Below, piece by piece: positions 7,068 through 14,619 of a stretch of 33,989 nucleotides of DNA. Both the position numbers and the translations under genes were made by a program. Numbering within the stretch: position 1 is the stretch's first letter; every line of letters starts with the position of its first letter. Source of the DNA: Bacteroidetes bacterium HGW-Bacteroidetes-10 (GTDB lineage: Bacteria > Bacteroidota > Bacteroidia > Bacteroidales > UBA932); the NCBI GenBank assembly GCA_002842695.1, contig PHDT01000023.1, positions 1 to 33,989 of the forward strand, read 5' to 3'. The notes under the pieces are model-generated. The model had not been told where the DNA came from. It did no database searches and saw only the letters and a list, made by a program, of their open reading frames with translations.

Positions 7068-8642
7068 ATGAAAACCGACAAAAAACTTCTCTTTCTGCTT
7101 CCGCTTGCCCTCTCGGCCGGAGCAACCGCGAAAGAGAATCAGCCCAACGAAAATCAACCCGACGGAAAAAGAAAGCTGAACATCGTCTACATCATGTCAG
7201 ACGACCACTCTTATCAGACAATCAGCGCATACGACAACAGGTATATTGAGACTCCCAACATCGACAGAATTGCTGCCGAGGGTGTGAGGTTTACCAACAG
7301 TTTTGTGGCCAATTCCATTTCCGGTCCGAGCCGTGCCTGCATGCTCACAGGTAAGTTTTCGCATAAGAACGGGATGATAAGCCATGCTACCCGATTTGAC
7401 AGCAGTCAGGTTACTTTTCCGGTTCTTCTGCGGGAGCAGGGATACCAGACTGCAATATTTGGAAAGTGGCACCTGAAGAGCGATCCTGTTGGTTTCGACA
7501 GATGGGAGGTTCTGGTAGGGCAGGGGCAATATTTTAAGCCCATTTTTATTACTCCCAAAGGGAGAGTGACCTACGACGGATACGCCACAAATGTCATTAC
7601 AGACCTCAGCCTTAACTGGCTTGAAAAGGAGAGGGATACAACAAAACCATTCTGCCTCATCATCCATCACAAATCTCCTCACAGGAACTGGATGCCGGAT
7701 ACTAGTGAGCTGAATCTCTTTGAGGATGTGAAATTTCCCATTCCGGATACCTTTTATGACGATTATGAGGGTCGCCCTGCCGCTGCCGGTCAGGAGATGA
7801 GTATTGCAGGCGATGAGATGGACTATGCATTTGATCTTAAGATGAATGACTCTTCTATTAACACCCGCCTTAAGGAGAACCTTACTTTTGCTTTGCGAAG
7901 GCTGACACCCCGCCAGCGTGAACTTTGGGACAGTACGTATAATAAACTGCTGAGGGAGTTTCTGGCAACCAAACCAACCGGAAAGGAGCTGGCAGAGTGG
8001 AAGTTTCAGCGTTACATGAGGGATTACCTTAAATGCATCAGAAGTGTCGACAACAATGTTGGCCGTGTTATGGATTACCTTCGCGAACACGGACTTCTTG
8101 AGAATACTCTGGTTGTCTACACCTCAGACCAGGGCTTCTATATGGGCGAGCACGGATGGTTCGATAAACGATTTATGTATGAGGAGTCATTCCGCACACC
8201 TCTCATTATGAGACTGCCTGACAGTTTTGGCAAACTCTCAAAAAGGGGAACCATTCCGCAGTTTGTTCAGAATGTAGACTACGCCCCAACCTTCCTCGAC
8301 CTTGCCGGAGTAAAGATTCCATCCGATGTTCAGGGTGAGTCAATTGTTCCGCTTCTTGAGGGCAAAGCTCCCGCATCATGGCGCAAGAGTGTATACTATC
8401 ACTATTTCGAATACCCTGCCGAGCACTCAGTCCGCCGCCACTACGGTGTGCGCGACAGCCGCTATAAGCTCATCCGTTTTTACGGCCATGACATTGTCAG
8501 ATACGAACTCTACGACCTTCAGGAAGATCCCGCCGAACTCCGCAATCTATACGAAAATCCTGCATATAAATCCACCCGCGAACGCATGCACCGCGAGCTG
8601 GAGAGACTGATGAAAAAGTACGACGACAAACCGTCGATTTAA
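7068..8642 (+). CDS. Exported S1-family sulfatase (Ser-type)
   Basis: 524 residues. An N-terminal signal peptide (LLFLLPLALSAGA) indicates export. Hydrolyses sulfate esters, probably from polysaccharides or mucin glycans; the exact substrate is unknown. Metal-binding DD is in YIMSDDHSYQ (D45, D46). The active-site motif is SGPSRACMLTGK with S85 at the formylglycine position, so maturation would need an anaerobic sulfatase-maturating radical SAM enzyme, which is not in this window. GKWHLK, HKSPHRNW and TSDQGFYMGEHGWFDKR complete the usual S1 active site. It looks full length and stands alone. Its position beside the sulfur island may be coincidental. Confidence 0.92.
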   Translation: MKTDKKLLFLLPLALSAGATAKENQPNENQPDGKRKLNIVYIMSDDHSYQTISAYDNRYIETPNIDRIAAEGVRFTNSFVANSISGPSRACMLTGKFSHKNGMISHATRFDSSQVTFPVLLREQGYQTAIFGKWHLKSDPVGFDRWEVLVGQGQYFKPIFITPKGRVTYDGYATNVITDLSLNWLEKERDTTKPFCLIIHHKSPHRNWMPDTSELNLFEDVKFPIPDTFYDDYEGRPAAAGQEMSIAGDEMDYAFDLKMNDSSINTRLKENLTFALRRLTPRQRELWDSTYNKLLREFLATKPTGKELAEWKFQRYMRDYLKCIRSVDNNVGRVMDYLREHGLLENTLVVYTSDQGFYMGEHGWFDKRFMYEESFRTPLIMRLPDSFGKLSKRGTIPQFVQNVDYAPTFLDLAGVKIPSDVQGESIVPLLEGKAPASWRKSVYYHYFEYPAEHSVRRHYGVRDSRYKLIRFYGHDIVRYELYDLQEDPAELRNLYENPAYKSTRERMHRELERLMKKYDDKPSI

Positions 8643-8661
8643 AACCTGGAGGAACATTTAG

Positions 8662-8691
8662 AAAAAAAAGAGACCACCCGCCGGTGGTCTC
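8662..8691 (-). terminator. Terminator of the SQR-tusE-dsrE operon
   Basis: GAGACCACC (8670-8678) pairs with GGTGGTCTC (8683-8691). On the minus strand the hairpin is followed by eight T (the A-run at 8662-8669), giving a textbook terminator about 55 bp after the dsrE-like stop. On the plus strand there is no U-tract. Confidence 0.88.
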
Positions 8692-8745
8692 TTCCGTTGC
8701 AACAGAATTGCAACTCTTGCGAATTAAAAAAACGCTCAGTTAAAT

Positions 8746-9249
8746 TTAGGTGAAAATAATCTGAGTGCGCTCCCCGGCGGCAAGTTCATAGAACTGGCCA
8801 ACCGTTATGATATCTTTTACATGCTCGCTCAGGTCCTCTTTTTTGAGTTTGAACATCTCGGCAGCAAGCTTGCATGCATAAATTTCGCCGCCTCCTGCTG
8901 TAATCAGTTCAAAAAACTCATCAACAGGCGGAATGTCCAGTGCAGCCATCTGGCTTTTCATCATGGCCGACACTCCTGCTTCAACTCCGGGAAGTACTCC
9001 CAGAATAGTCGGAAACGGCAGGCCGCCCGGCATTCGCATGGCCGGATTTCCTACTGTTCCTGTATGTAGTTTGTGCATCTGTTTTTTCGTAATTGCATCG
9101 AGGCCAAAGAATGTAAAGAACAGTTTTGCCTCAATGCCCTCCATTACAGCTCCGTTTGCCATAATGAGGGCTGCGTATACATCTTCAATAGTTCCCTTTG
9201 CACATATTATGCAAACTCTCTTAAGAGGTGTCTCTTTTTCTGCACTCAT
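8746..9249 (-). CDS. DsrE/DsrF-like family protein (sulfurtransferase type)
   Basis: 167 residues. Belongs to the DsrE-related proteins that carry sulfane sulfur as a cysteine persulfide in the cytoplasm. Seen: an N-terminal strand RVCIICAKGTIEDVYAAL with C13 and C16, a central region LFFTFFGLDAITKKQ typical of the DsrE2 group, and the conserved IYACKLAAEMF with C126 at the place of the active cysteine. The loop MPGGLPFP is preserved. Last gene of a three-gene operon after an SQR-like flavoprotein and a TusE-type protein, which supports a sulfur-relay job. Its partner and sulfur donor are inferred. Confidence 0.82.
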   Translation of the reverse strand: MSAEKETPLKRVCIICAKGTIEDVYAALIMANGAVMEGIEAKLFFTFFGLDAITKKQMHKLHTGTVGNPAMRMPGGLPFPTILGVLPGVEAGVSAMMKSQMAALDIPPVDEFFELITAGGGEIYACKLAAEMFKLKKEDLSEHVKDIITVGQFYELAAGERTQIIFT

Positions 9250-9297
9250 GGTTGTTTTGTTTAAACAGTTATTATTCAGCTTAAAATTTTATTCCCT

Positions 9298-9609
9298 TTA
9301 AATACAGCCTGTTGGTTTAGGGATGCCGGCAATCTTTGTTGCCTTTTTAAGCGGCGCACCGGGGAACAGAGCATAGAAATCCTTAACATCTACAATTCCC
9401 GATTTTCCGATTGACCGGATAGTGAGTGCATCTCCTGCAAAATGTCTTGTGCGGAGATAATCAAGAACGGCATAATGTTTATCGGTGAGTTCAATACCCT
9501 CCTCTTTGGCCACAGCACCGGCAACATCTTTATTCCATTGCTCCGGTTTAGTGAAGTAACCCTCTTCGTTTACTTCAATCATCTGACCTGCTAATTCTTT
9601 TTGTGCCAT
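9298..9609 (-). CDS. tusE: TusE/DsrC-family sulfur carrier, single C-terminal Cys
   Basis: 103 residues. The DsrC/TusE/DsvC fold is recognised from EVNEEGYFTKPEQWNKDVA, the helix block ELTDKHYAVLDYLRTRHF and the C-terminal arm IAGIPKPTGCI, with C102 as the penultimate residue. In dissimilatory DsrC a second Cys lies about ten residues earlier; here that position is threonine (KKATKIAG), as in TusE. It can therefore accept a persulfide on C102 but not form the intramolecular trisulfide bridge of DsrC. No dsrAB is in the window. It lies between the SQR-like gene and a DsrE-like gene, with 76-bp and 48-bp gaps. Confidence 0.88.
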   Translation of the reverse strand: MAQKELAGQMIEVNEEGYFTKPEQWNKDVAGAVAKEEGIELTDKHYAVLDYLRTRHFAGDALTIRSIGKSGIVDVKDFYALFPGAPLKKATKIAGIPKPTGCI

Positions 9610-9620
9610 AATTTCTCTGG

Positions 9621-9660
9621 ATTTATATGTTTGTTTACAGATTTATATGTTTGATTACAG
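9621..9660. repeat. 20-bp tandem direct repeat before tusE
   Basis: ATTTATATGTTTGTTTACAG is followed immediately by the same 20 bases with one change. It fills the gap between the SQR-like gene and tusE, about 12 bp upstream of the tusE start codon on the minus strand. Function unknown. Confidence 0.9.
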
Positions 9661-9685
9661 AATTATTCTGACGATTCTGAATTTG

Positions 9686-10936
9686 TTATTTTACGTGATG
9701 CTTTGGATACCTCTTTCCCATCATGGACATGTGATCTGTCACAGGGAGAGATCTTCCCGGCAACAGCAGGTTCCAGTACATCCATTTGAAAAACATCTTT
9801 CCGAAATAGTTGAGCCTTGTATCTTTAAGCAAACCGAAAGGGCCAATTACCGGATATGGGTAGACACCGGGAAGTGGCTCTGTGTCGTAGTTGAAGTCAA
9901 TCAGGGTTCCTTTGCTGTATGAGGTTACTATATAACAGTTTGCGTGACCGTCAAACTTTGCCTGCAGTGGTTTTCCCTCAATTGCACACAAAAGGTTTTC
10001 CACTACAACTTCTGCTGCAAAGTGAGCAACCGAACCGGCTTTGGAAGTTGGCAGATTTGCCGCATCTCCAATTACAAAAATATTTGAGTGACCCGCAGCC
10101 TGAAGAGTAAATTTGTCTGTAGGTACAAAATTCAGGTCATCTCCCAGTCCGCTTCTCTCTATCATATCATCTCCCTTGTTGGTTGGGATGGTTACAAGCA
10201 GGTCGAACTCCACTCCGGTTCCCGCATAGTCGATTATCTTTTTCGCGGCATTGTCAACCTCTGCAACATTGTAGTCAGGAATCACTTTTATGTTCTTCTC
10301 TTCCACCACCTTGCTAAGCATCTGAGTAGCTATCGGCTTTGTAAATACCCCCGGCAGAGGAGTAACAAGGCTGATTTCCACTTTGTCGCGCATCCCTTTT
10401 CTCTTGAAATAGGCATCGGCAAGGAAAATGAATTCAAGTGGGGCAACCGGACATTTGTACGGAAGTTCGGTTATGTTAACAACCATTTTGCCACCTTTCC
10501 AGGTTTCAAGATATTTTGCAAGAGCAACAGCTCCCTCAATTGTATAGAAATCAAAAATTTCCTTTCTCCACAAATCGCCCAGAAGACCCGGTGTCTCCTC
10601 GGGTGCTATGCGAGTGCCTGTGGCAATGATGAGAAAGTCGTAATCAAGAATTTTCTCTGAATTTTCCAGCAGGACCTTGTTCTCGTCAGTGACAATTTTG
10701 TCAATTTTGGCATAAATAATATTTACACCCTTTGGGAAAAAGTTCTTTTTTGGTTTGACTACGTCTGATTCGTTATAGATTCCAAATGGTACAAACAGGA
10801 AACCCGGCTGATAGTAGTGAGTTTTGTCCTGATCTACTACAGTTATGTTCCAGGTTTTGACAGGCAATTTCTTCCTGAGCTTGTTGGCCATGAGTGTTCC
10901 GGCCGTTCCAGCACCTAAAATAACTACATTCTTCAT
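9686..10936 (-). CDS. SQR-like FAD-dependent oxidoreductase
   Basis: 416 residues. Two-dinucleotide-binding flavoprotein of the sulfide:quinone oxidoreductase / FCSD group. FAD-binding GAGTAG is at residues 8-13, PGFLFVPFG at 44-52, IIATGTRI at 103-110 and the C-terminal FAD motif IFVIGDAANLPTSKAGSVAH at 286-305. C162 in YKCPVAPLE is the conserved SQR cysteine and C334 is a candidate for the C-terminal one; the first cysteine of classical SQRs has no counterpart near residues 120-130. Amphipathic C-terminal segments (FFKWMYWNLLLPG) could anchor it to the membrane. First gene of the tusE-dsrE operon, so sulfide or persulfide oxidation to quinone is likely but unproven. Confidence 0.83.
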   Translation of the reverse strand: MKNVVILGAGTAGTLMANKLRKKLPVKTWNITVVDQDKTHYYQPGFLFVPFGIYNESDVVKPKKNFFPKGVNIIYAKIDKIVTDENKVLLENSEKILDYDFLIIATGTRIAPEETPGLLGDLWRKEIFDFYTIEGAVALAKYLETWKGGKMVVNITELPYKCPVAPLEFIFLADAYFKRKGMRDKVEISLVTPLPGVFTKPIATQMLSKVVEEKNIKVIPDYNVAEVDNAAKKIIDYAGTGVEFDLLVTIPTNKGDDMIERSGLGDDLNFVPTDKFTLQAAGHSNIFVIGDAANLPTSKAGSVAHFAAEVVVENLLCAIEGKPLQAKFDGHANCYIVTSYSKGTLIDFNYDTEPLPGVYPYPVIGPFGLLKDTRLNYFGKMFFKWMYWNLLLPGRSLPVTDHMSMMGKRYPKHHVK

Positions 10937-10957
10937 ATCTTAAATATTTGAATCAAC

Positions 10958-10965
10958 CAAAGATA
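10958..10965 (-). promoter_or_regulatory. Predicted -7 box for the SQR-tusE-dsrE operon
   Basis: The minus strand reads TATCTTTG, a full TAnnTTTG match, 22 bp before the ATG. The predicted start is near 10954. Confidence 0.55.
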
Positions 10966-11009
10966 TATTAATCTTTCAATATAAATATTTGCTAATGGAA
11001 TTTATTTTC

Positions 11010-11025
11010 TGTGATATTGCTCACA
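11010..11025. promoter_or_regulatory. Crp/Fnr-type operator upstream of the SQR-like gene
   Basis: TGTGATATTGCTCACA is a perfect TGTGA-N6-TCACA palindrome (extended by one C/G pair on each side). Its centre lies about 63 bp before the predicted start near 10954, close to the -61.5 position used in class I activation. The same palindrome occurs at 17320-17335 beside the regulator gene. Confidence 0.72.
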
Positions 11026-11078
11026 GATTTTTCCAGAAAAAACAACTAAACAATATGCCAGATAATGGTTTCAGAGGG

Positions 11079-11390
11079 AAACTCTGGCAGAGTTTTTAGC
11101 AAGTTCTTGAATGTTAGGTAAGAACAATATTTTAGTTAGGTATTTTTTTAAATTTCAGAATAGTAATGTGCAGGTAATATGCAAGTTCGTAAAAACTCTG
11201 CCAGAGTTTTAAAGCGCGCGCAGCGCTGCACCTTCACCGGCAGCGAAGCTGACGGTACCTTCTTTGAAATACCACCTGCCCTTTTACCCCTGGGGAAAAG
11301 TGTCAGATCATTGATAAACAGGTCCTTATGCAAAACTGGAATTTTTCACAACTAGTTGTATATGTGGTGTTTGACACTTTTCCCCAGGGG
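11079..11390. repeat. Composite double-hairpin repeat, copy 2
   Basis: Same architecture as 5208-5555 with different arms. First pair: 11079-11098 with 11190-11209 (20 bp, perfect, 91-nt loop). Linker: 11214-11268, matching 5356-5410 at 54 of 55 positions. Second pair: 11287-11305 with 11372-11390 (19 bp, perfect, 66-nt loop). The second pair is related to the element at 24893-24996. The arms are also locally self-palindromic (CCCCTGGGG; AAACTCTGgCAGAGTTT), so alternative folds exist. Confidence 0.88.
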
Positions 11391-11431
11391 AAATTGCCCT
11401 GGAGTAAATGCACATTACTTGACATAGTGAT

Positions 11432-11461
11432 AAAAAAAAGAGACCGCTATATGACGGTCTC
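11432..11461 (-). terminator. Terminator of the Qmo-like operon
   Basis: On the minus strand GAGACCG pairs with CGGTCTC (11440-11446 and 11455-11461) and is followed by a run of eight T. It sits 55 bp after the qmoC-like stop. Confidence 0.88.
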
Positions 11462-11516
11462 AATTTCAGTATTAACAGCCAATACAAAGGCTGATTAATC
11501 TCTTTTGTGTTATCAG

Positions 11517-12587
11517 TTACTTCTTCGCAGATTCTGCCGGCACGCTTTTGCGAAGCTTGTCAAAGTACATTGCGAAAGATCTGTAAAGGAAGTGTGTCCA
11601 CTTGCCAAATGGTACAATTATCACTGCCCACTGTACAAGGATTGTGAAGTGAAGCAGGAAGAGCCAGAAGTTGTTCTCCAGGATCTCCAGGTCAATGAAT
11701 ACCTTTACAAAGAATGCTGTAACTCCCATCAGGAAGAGCCAGATTACAAAGAACCAGTCAGAGGGACGGGATTTTTTGCTTACCTGGTGCTTTTGCTTAA
11801 TGCGGCCCAGTACAAATACAAAGGTTACAATGAATACCACAGCACTAACTGCATAACCCAGCAGGTTCACAAAGATTGATTCATTTGAGAACCAGTCAAG
11901 GAATACAGTAGTAAACAGCAGTGTCAGGTAACCTATTACCAGTACAAAGTGGGCGAACCATCTTGCCTGATTGTCGTCGCAGCCGAGTGACCTCTTCTGA
12001 GTAAACATGTGAACAAACAGCTCTCCGGCAGATTTGTAATATGCCTTAAAGGGAACTTTGTATCCGGGTTTTACCACTGTCATGTACCACATTCTGATAA
12101 TGTTTGGCAGGAGGATTACTGCAAAAACAGTCGCTATTGCATACATCTCGAAGAGGTGTGCAAAGTGCATGATTCCCTCCTGGTCAAAAGATTGGGTGAA
12201 TGAATATACAATCACACCAACCGCAACAAGAATCATTGCAATTATGTTGGCTAAGCCAGATCTGTGAAATAAACCAGACAAACCTGTCCAGTCATATTTT
12301 GCTGTAAGCCATCTGCGCAGAGACATCATAAGCTCACCCGGATCTGCTGTCTGCGGACAGTTAACCGAACAATCGCCGCAATAGTAGCACAGCCATGGTT
12401 TCAGTGACGATTCCACACCCTTTTTATCTCCGGTTTCGCTCAGCCTCACCATTGATCTGGGGAAAGAATCCTCTCCGGTTGAGAGGGAGCAAACGGCTGT
12501 ACATGTACCGCAGTTGTAGCATTTGTTGAAATCAACTGCTCCGTATCTTTTTAGCTCTTTGCCGAATTTTGTATTAATTCTGCTCAT
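11517..12587 (-). CDS. QmoC-like membrane subunit (HdrC-HdrE fusion)
   Basis: 356 residues. The N-terminal HdrC-type domain carries two 4Fe-4S motifs: C23, C26, C29, C33 and C67, C70, C73, C77. It is followed by about six predicted membrane helices (112-131, 146-165, 211-232, 241-262, 278-300, 306-326). Histidines in or near the helices (H141, H144, H213, H313, H332) could ligate heme b. This is the layout of QmoC, which passes electrons between cytoplasmic HdrA-like subunits and menaquinone. Last gene of the operon. Its 5' end overlaps the small winged-helix-like gene by 14 bp, which indicates coupling. Alternative: another HdrC/NarI-type quinone module. Confidence 0.85.
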   Translation of the reverse strand: MSRINTKFGKELKRYGAVDFNKCYNCGTCTAVCSLSTGEDSFPRSMVRLSETGDKKGVESSLKPWLCYYCGDCSVNCPQTADPGELMMSLRRWLTAKYDWTGLSGLFHRSGLANIIAMILVAVGVIVYSFTQSFDQEGIMHFAHLFEMYAIATVFAVILLPNIIRMWYMTVVKPGYKVPFKAYYKSAGELFVHMFTQKRSLGCDDNQARWFAHFVLVIGYLTLLFTTVFLDWFSNESIFVNLLGYAVSAVVFIVTFVFVLGRIKQKHQVSKKSRPSDWFFVIWLFLMGVTAFFVKVFIDLEILENNFWLFLLHFTILVQWAVIIVPFGKWTHFLYRSFAMYFDKLRKSVPAESAKK

Positions 12588-12864
12588 TTTTCTTCAGTTT
12601 ATAGGTAAAGTACTCGTCCATATCGTCAACCTTCCCTGCAGCTACAAATCCAAACTTTACCATGGACATAAGAATGTACATTGTATGTTCCAGATTCATT
12701 CCGGTCTCTTTGCTAAGCTGGGCAATTGTCTTGTCTCCCTTTGAGAGAGATTCTGTTATGGCCTTTTTCTCTTTGTTGAACTGTTTCAGGTTGTTCTTCA
12801 CCTCTTCGGAAACTTTGCGCTCTTCGCGCAAAATTTTCACTGTCATAGTTTTTTCTTCCGACAT
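12574..12864 (-). CDS. Small winged-helix-like protein within the Hdr operon
   Basis: 96 residues, no close family recognised. A charged helical N-terminus is followed by TIAQLSKETGMNLEHTMYILMSMVKFGFVAA, which reads like helix-turn-helix plus recognition helix, and a short strand-rich wing (YFTYKLKKN). No cysteines, so no metal site. It is placed between the HdrA-like and QmoC-like genes (13-bp gap upstream, 14-bp overlap downstream), which suggests stoichiometric production with the complex. It may be a structural or regulatory subunit rather than a free transcription factor; this cannot be decided from sequence. Confidence 0.7.
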   Translation of the reverse strand: MSEEKTMTVKILREERKVSEEVKNNLKQFNKEKKAITESLSKGDKTIAQLSKETGMNLEHTMYILMSMVKFGFVAAGKVDDMDEYFTYKLKKNEQN

Positions 12865-12877
12865 ATCATTTTACGCT

Positions 12878-14614
12878 TTAAAGTGCAAGTACATCTATCA
12901 TATCCTCCATGTCGCGGTTTGTAAACGAGATGAGCTCTATCGAGTCCGACGGGCAAACAGGCAGGCACATTCCGCATCCTTTGCAGGTGCTCTTGTTAAT
13001 TGAAGCCTTCTGACCCCCGGCTGTTTCGACCATTGCAACAGCGTTAAACGGACATGCTTTGCTGCAGGCGTCACACCAGTTGCAGGTATCTGCATTTACA
13101 TATGCGATTATTGGCTCCAGTTCAAGTTCTCCCTTGCTCACAAAAGAGTGAGATTTTGCTGCAGCCGAAAGTGAAGAGTTAACTGACTCCATAACATTCT
13201 TAGGTCCCTGACAGGTTCCTGCGATTGTAATACCGTCAATTACAGTTTCAACCGGACGCAGCTTCATGTGAATCTCATTGTAGAAGTTGTCACGTCCTTT
13301 AGGAAGTTTAAAGAGAGTTCCAATGGATGTGTCGCTGTCCGGAACCATTCCTGTTACAAGAACAACCAGGTCTGCAATCACCTCAGATTCTCTCTTTTCA
13401 GTAAGAACATCCAGTGCCTTTACAGAAATTCCTCCCTCTGCAGCCGAAACTACAGGCGGTTTTTTGTCCATAAACTGAATATAAACATCTCCTTTAGAAT
13501 TAGACTCCTTGTAGATTAGCTCTTGTTTTCCGTATGTGCGGATACCCTTGTGGAAATGGAAATTCTCAATTTCCGGAGCAATTGCCCTCACATCAAGCGA
13601 AGCCTGAACGGCAGCAGTACAGCAGTATCTTGAGCAGTACTTGTTATCACCCTTAACCTGACGGCTTCCCACACAGTAAATGTATGCTATGGAGTTAATC
13701 TCTTTTCCGTTGTAAACCAGCTTGCCGGATCCGCCTTCAGCAGCCTTTTTCTGACCGCCCATAAGCTTTCTGAACTCCGGAAGGGTAATAACATTTGGAA
13801 CAGTTGCAAAGCCGAATTCCCCCTCTGCGGGTGTGTAGGAGTTGAAGCCTGTAGATACAAGAACAGATCCCGCATGAATCTCTTTTTCTGTATTACCCTG
13901 AGGACCCGATATTCTGACTGTCAGTTTAAAATCCCCTATGTTTCCGCGGGATGCGACAACCTCTGCATTTGTAATAAGAGTTATTCTCTCTTCAGAGGCG
14001 ATCTCTTTCTGAAGTCTTTCCAGAAGCTCTTTTCCCGAAATGTTCTCAGGACTGATTGTTTCAAGCTCGTTCAGCTTTCCGCCAATTTTGCTGTCTCTCT
14101 CAATGAGATAAACATCATCATTCATTCTGGCAAGAGAGATTGCAGCCTTAAGACCGGCCACACCTGCACCAATAACAGCAACAGCTCTCTTTGATTCTAT
14201 AACGATAGGTTCCAGCGATTCGGCCAGTCTTGCCTTTGCAATTGCAGCCTTAACAAGATGAATTGCCTTCTCTGTTGCACCCGGCTTGTTGTCTGAGTGT
14301 GCCCATGAGGCCTGCTCGCGTATGTTTGCGTGTACATAGTTGTATTTGTTCAAACCAGCCCTTTCACTTACACCCCTGAAAGTTGTAAGGTGAAGCTTTG
14401 GCGAACAGCTTGCAACCACTATCCCGCTTAAATTGTTTTCTTTAATATCGGCCTCCATATCCTTCTGATTGGAATCACCGCAGGCAAACATTGTTGTTTT
14501 GGCCATTATGACGCAGTCTTCGTCTTTAACCGCTTCACGGACCCTTTCAATGTCTACGTAGTCGGAGATATTTCCGCCGCATGCACATATATATACACCA
14601 AGTTTCTTTTTCAT
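12878..14614 (-). CDS. HdrA-like iron-sulfur flavoprotein (QmoB-like, no MvhD domain)
   Basis: 578 residues. N-terminal HdrA domain with GVYICACGGNI (C10, C12), then C45 in FACGDSN and C70 in VASCSPKLH. The FAD site GAGVAG is at 149-154, with YCSRYCC further on. Two C-terminal ferredoxin clusters are seen: CNWCDACSKACP and CKGCGMCLPVCP (within the last 75 residues). The insertion clusters found after the FAD site of full-length HdrA are not present. In SRB, QmoB continues into an MvhD domain; here that part is a separate gene upstream. Likely a cytoplasmic electron-transfer or bifurcation-type subunit; five bases separate it from the next HdrA-like gene. Confidence 0.87.
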   Translation of the reverse strand: MKKKLGVYICACGGNISDYVDIERVREAVKDEDCVIMAKTTMFACGDSNQKDMEADIKENNLSGIVVASCSPKLHLTTFRGVSERAGLNKYNYVHANIREQASWAHSDNKPGATEKAIHLVKAAIAKARLAESLEPIVIESKRAVAVIGAGVAGLKAAISLARMNDDVYLIERDSKIGGKLNELETISPENISGKELLERLQKEIASEERITLITNAEVVASRGNIGDFKLTVRISGPQGNTEKEIHAGSVLVSTGFNSYTPAEGEFGFATVPNVITLPEFRKLMGGQKKAAEGGSGKLVYNGKEINSIAYIYCVGSRQVKGDNKYCSRYCCTAAVQASLDVRAIAPEIENFHFHKGIRTYGKQELIYKESNSKGDVYIQFMDKKPPVVSAAEGGISVKALDVLTEKRESEVIADLVVLVTGMVPDSDTSIGTLFKLPKGRDNFYNEIHMKLRPVETVIDGITIAGTCQGPKNVMESVNSSLSAAAKSHSFVSKGELELEPIIAYVNADTCNWCDACSKACPFNAVAMVETAGGQKASINKSTCKGCGMCLPVCPSDSIELISFTNRDMEDMIDVLAL

Positions 14615-14619
14615 CTCGA

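Larger units (their letters stand above)
10937..11516. other. Intergenic region with promoter, operator and composite repeat
   Basis: No gene seen in these 580 bp. From left to right it holds the promoter and operator of the SQR-like operon (10958-11025), composite repeat copy 2 (11079-11390), and the terminator of the upstream minus-strand operon (11432-11461). The rest is A+T-rich sequence. Confidence 0.8.

Noticed and set aside
7197-8090. 297-codon open frame antisense to the sulfatase
   Set aside because: The sulfatase on the plus strand has all family motifs; the antisense frame has no recognisable domain and no ribosome site, and is a codon-bias shadow.
5208-11390. Integron attC sites
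   Set aside because: Arms pair over 18-20 bp with no bulged bases and no core GTTRRRY/RYYYAAC boxes were seen; no integron integrase is present.
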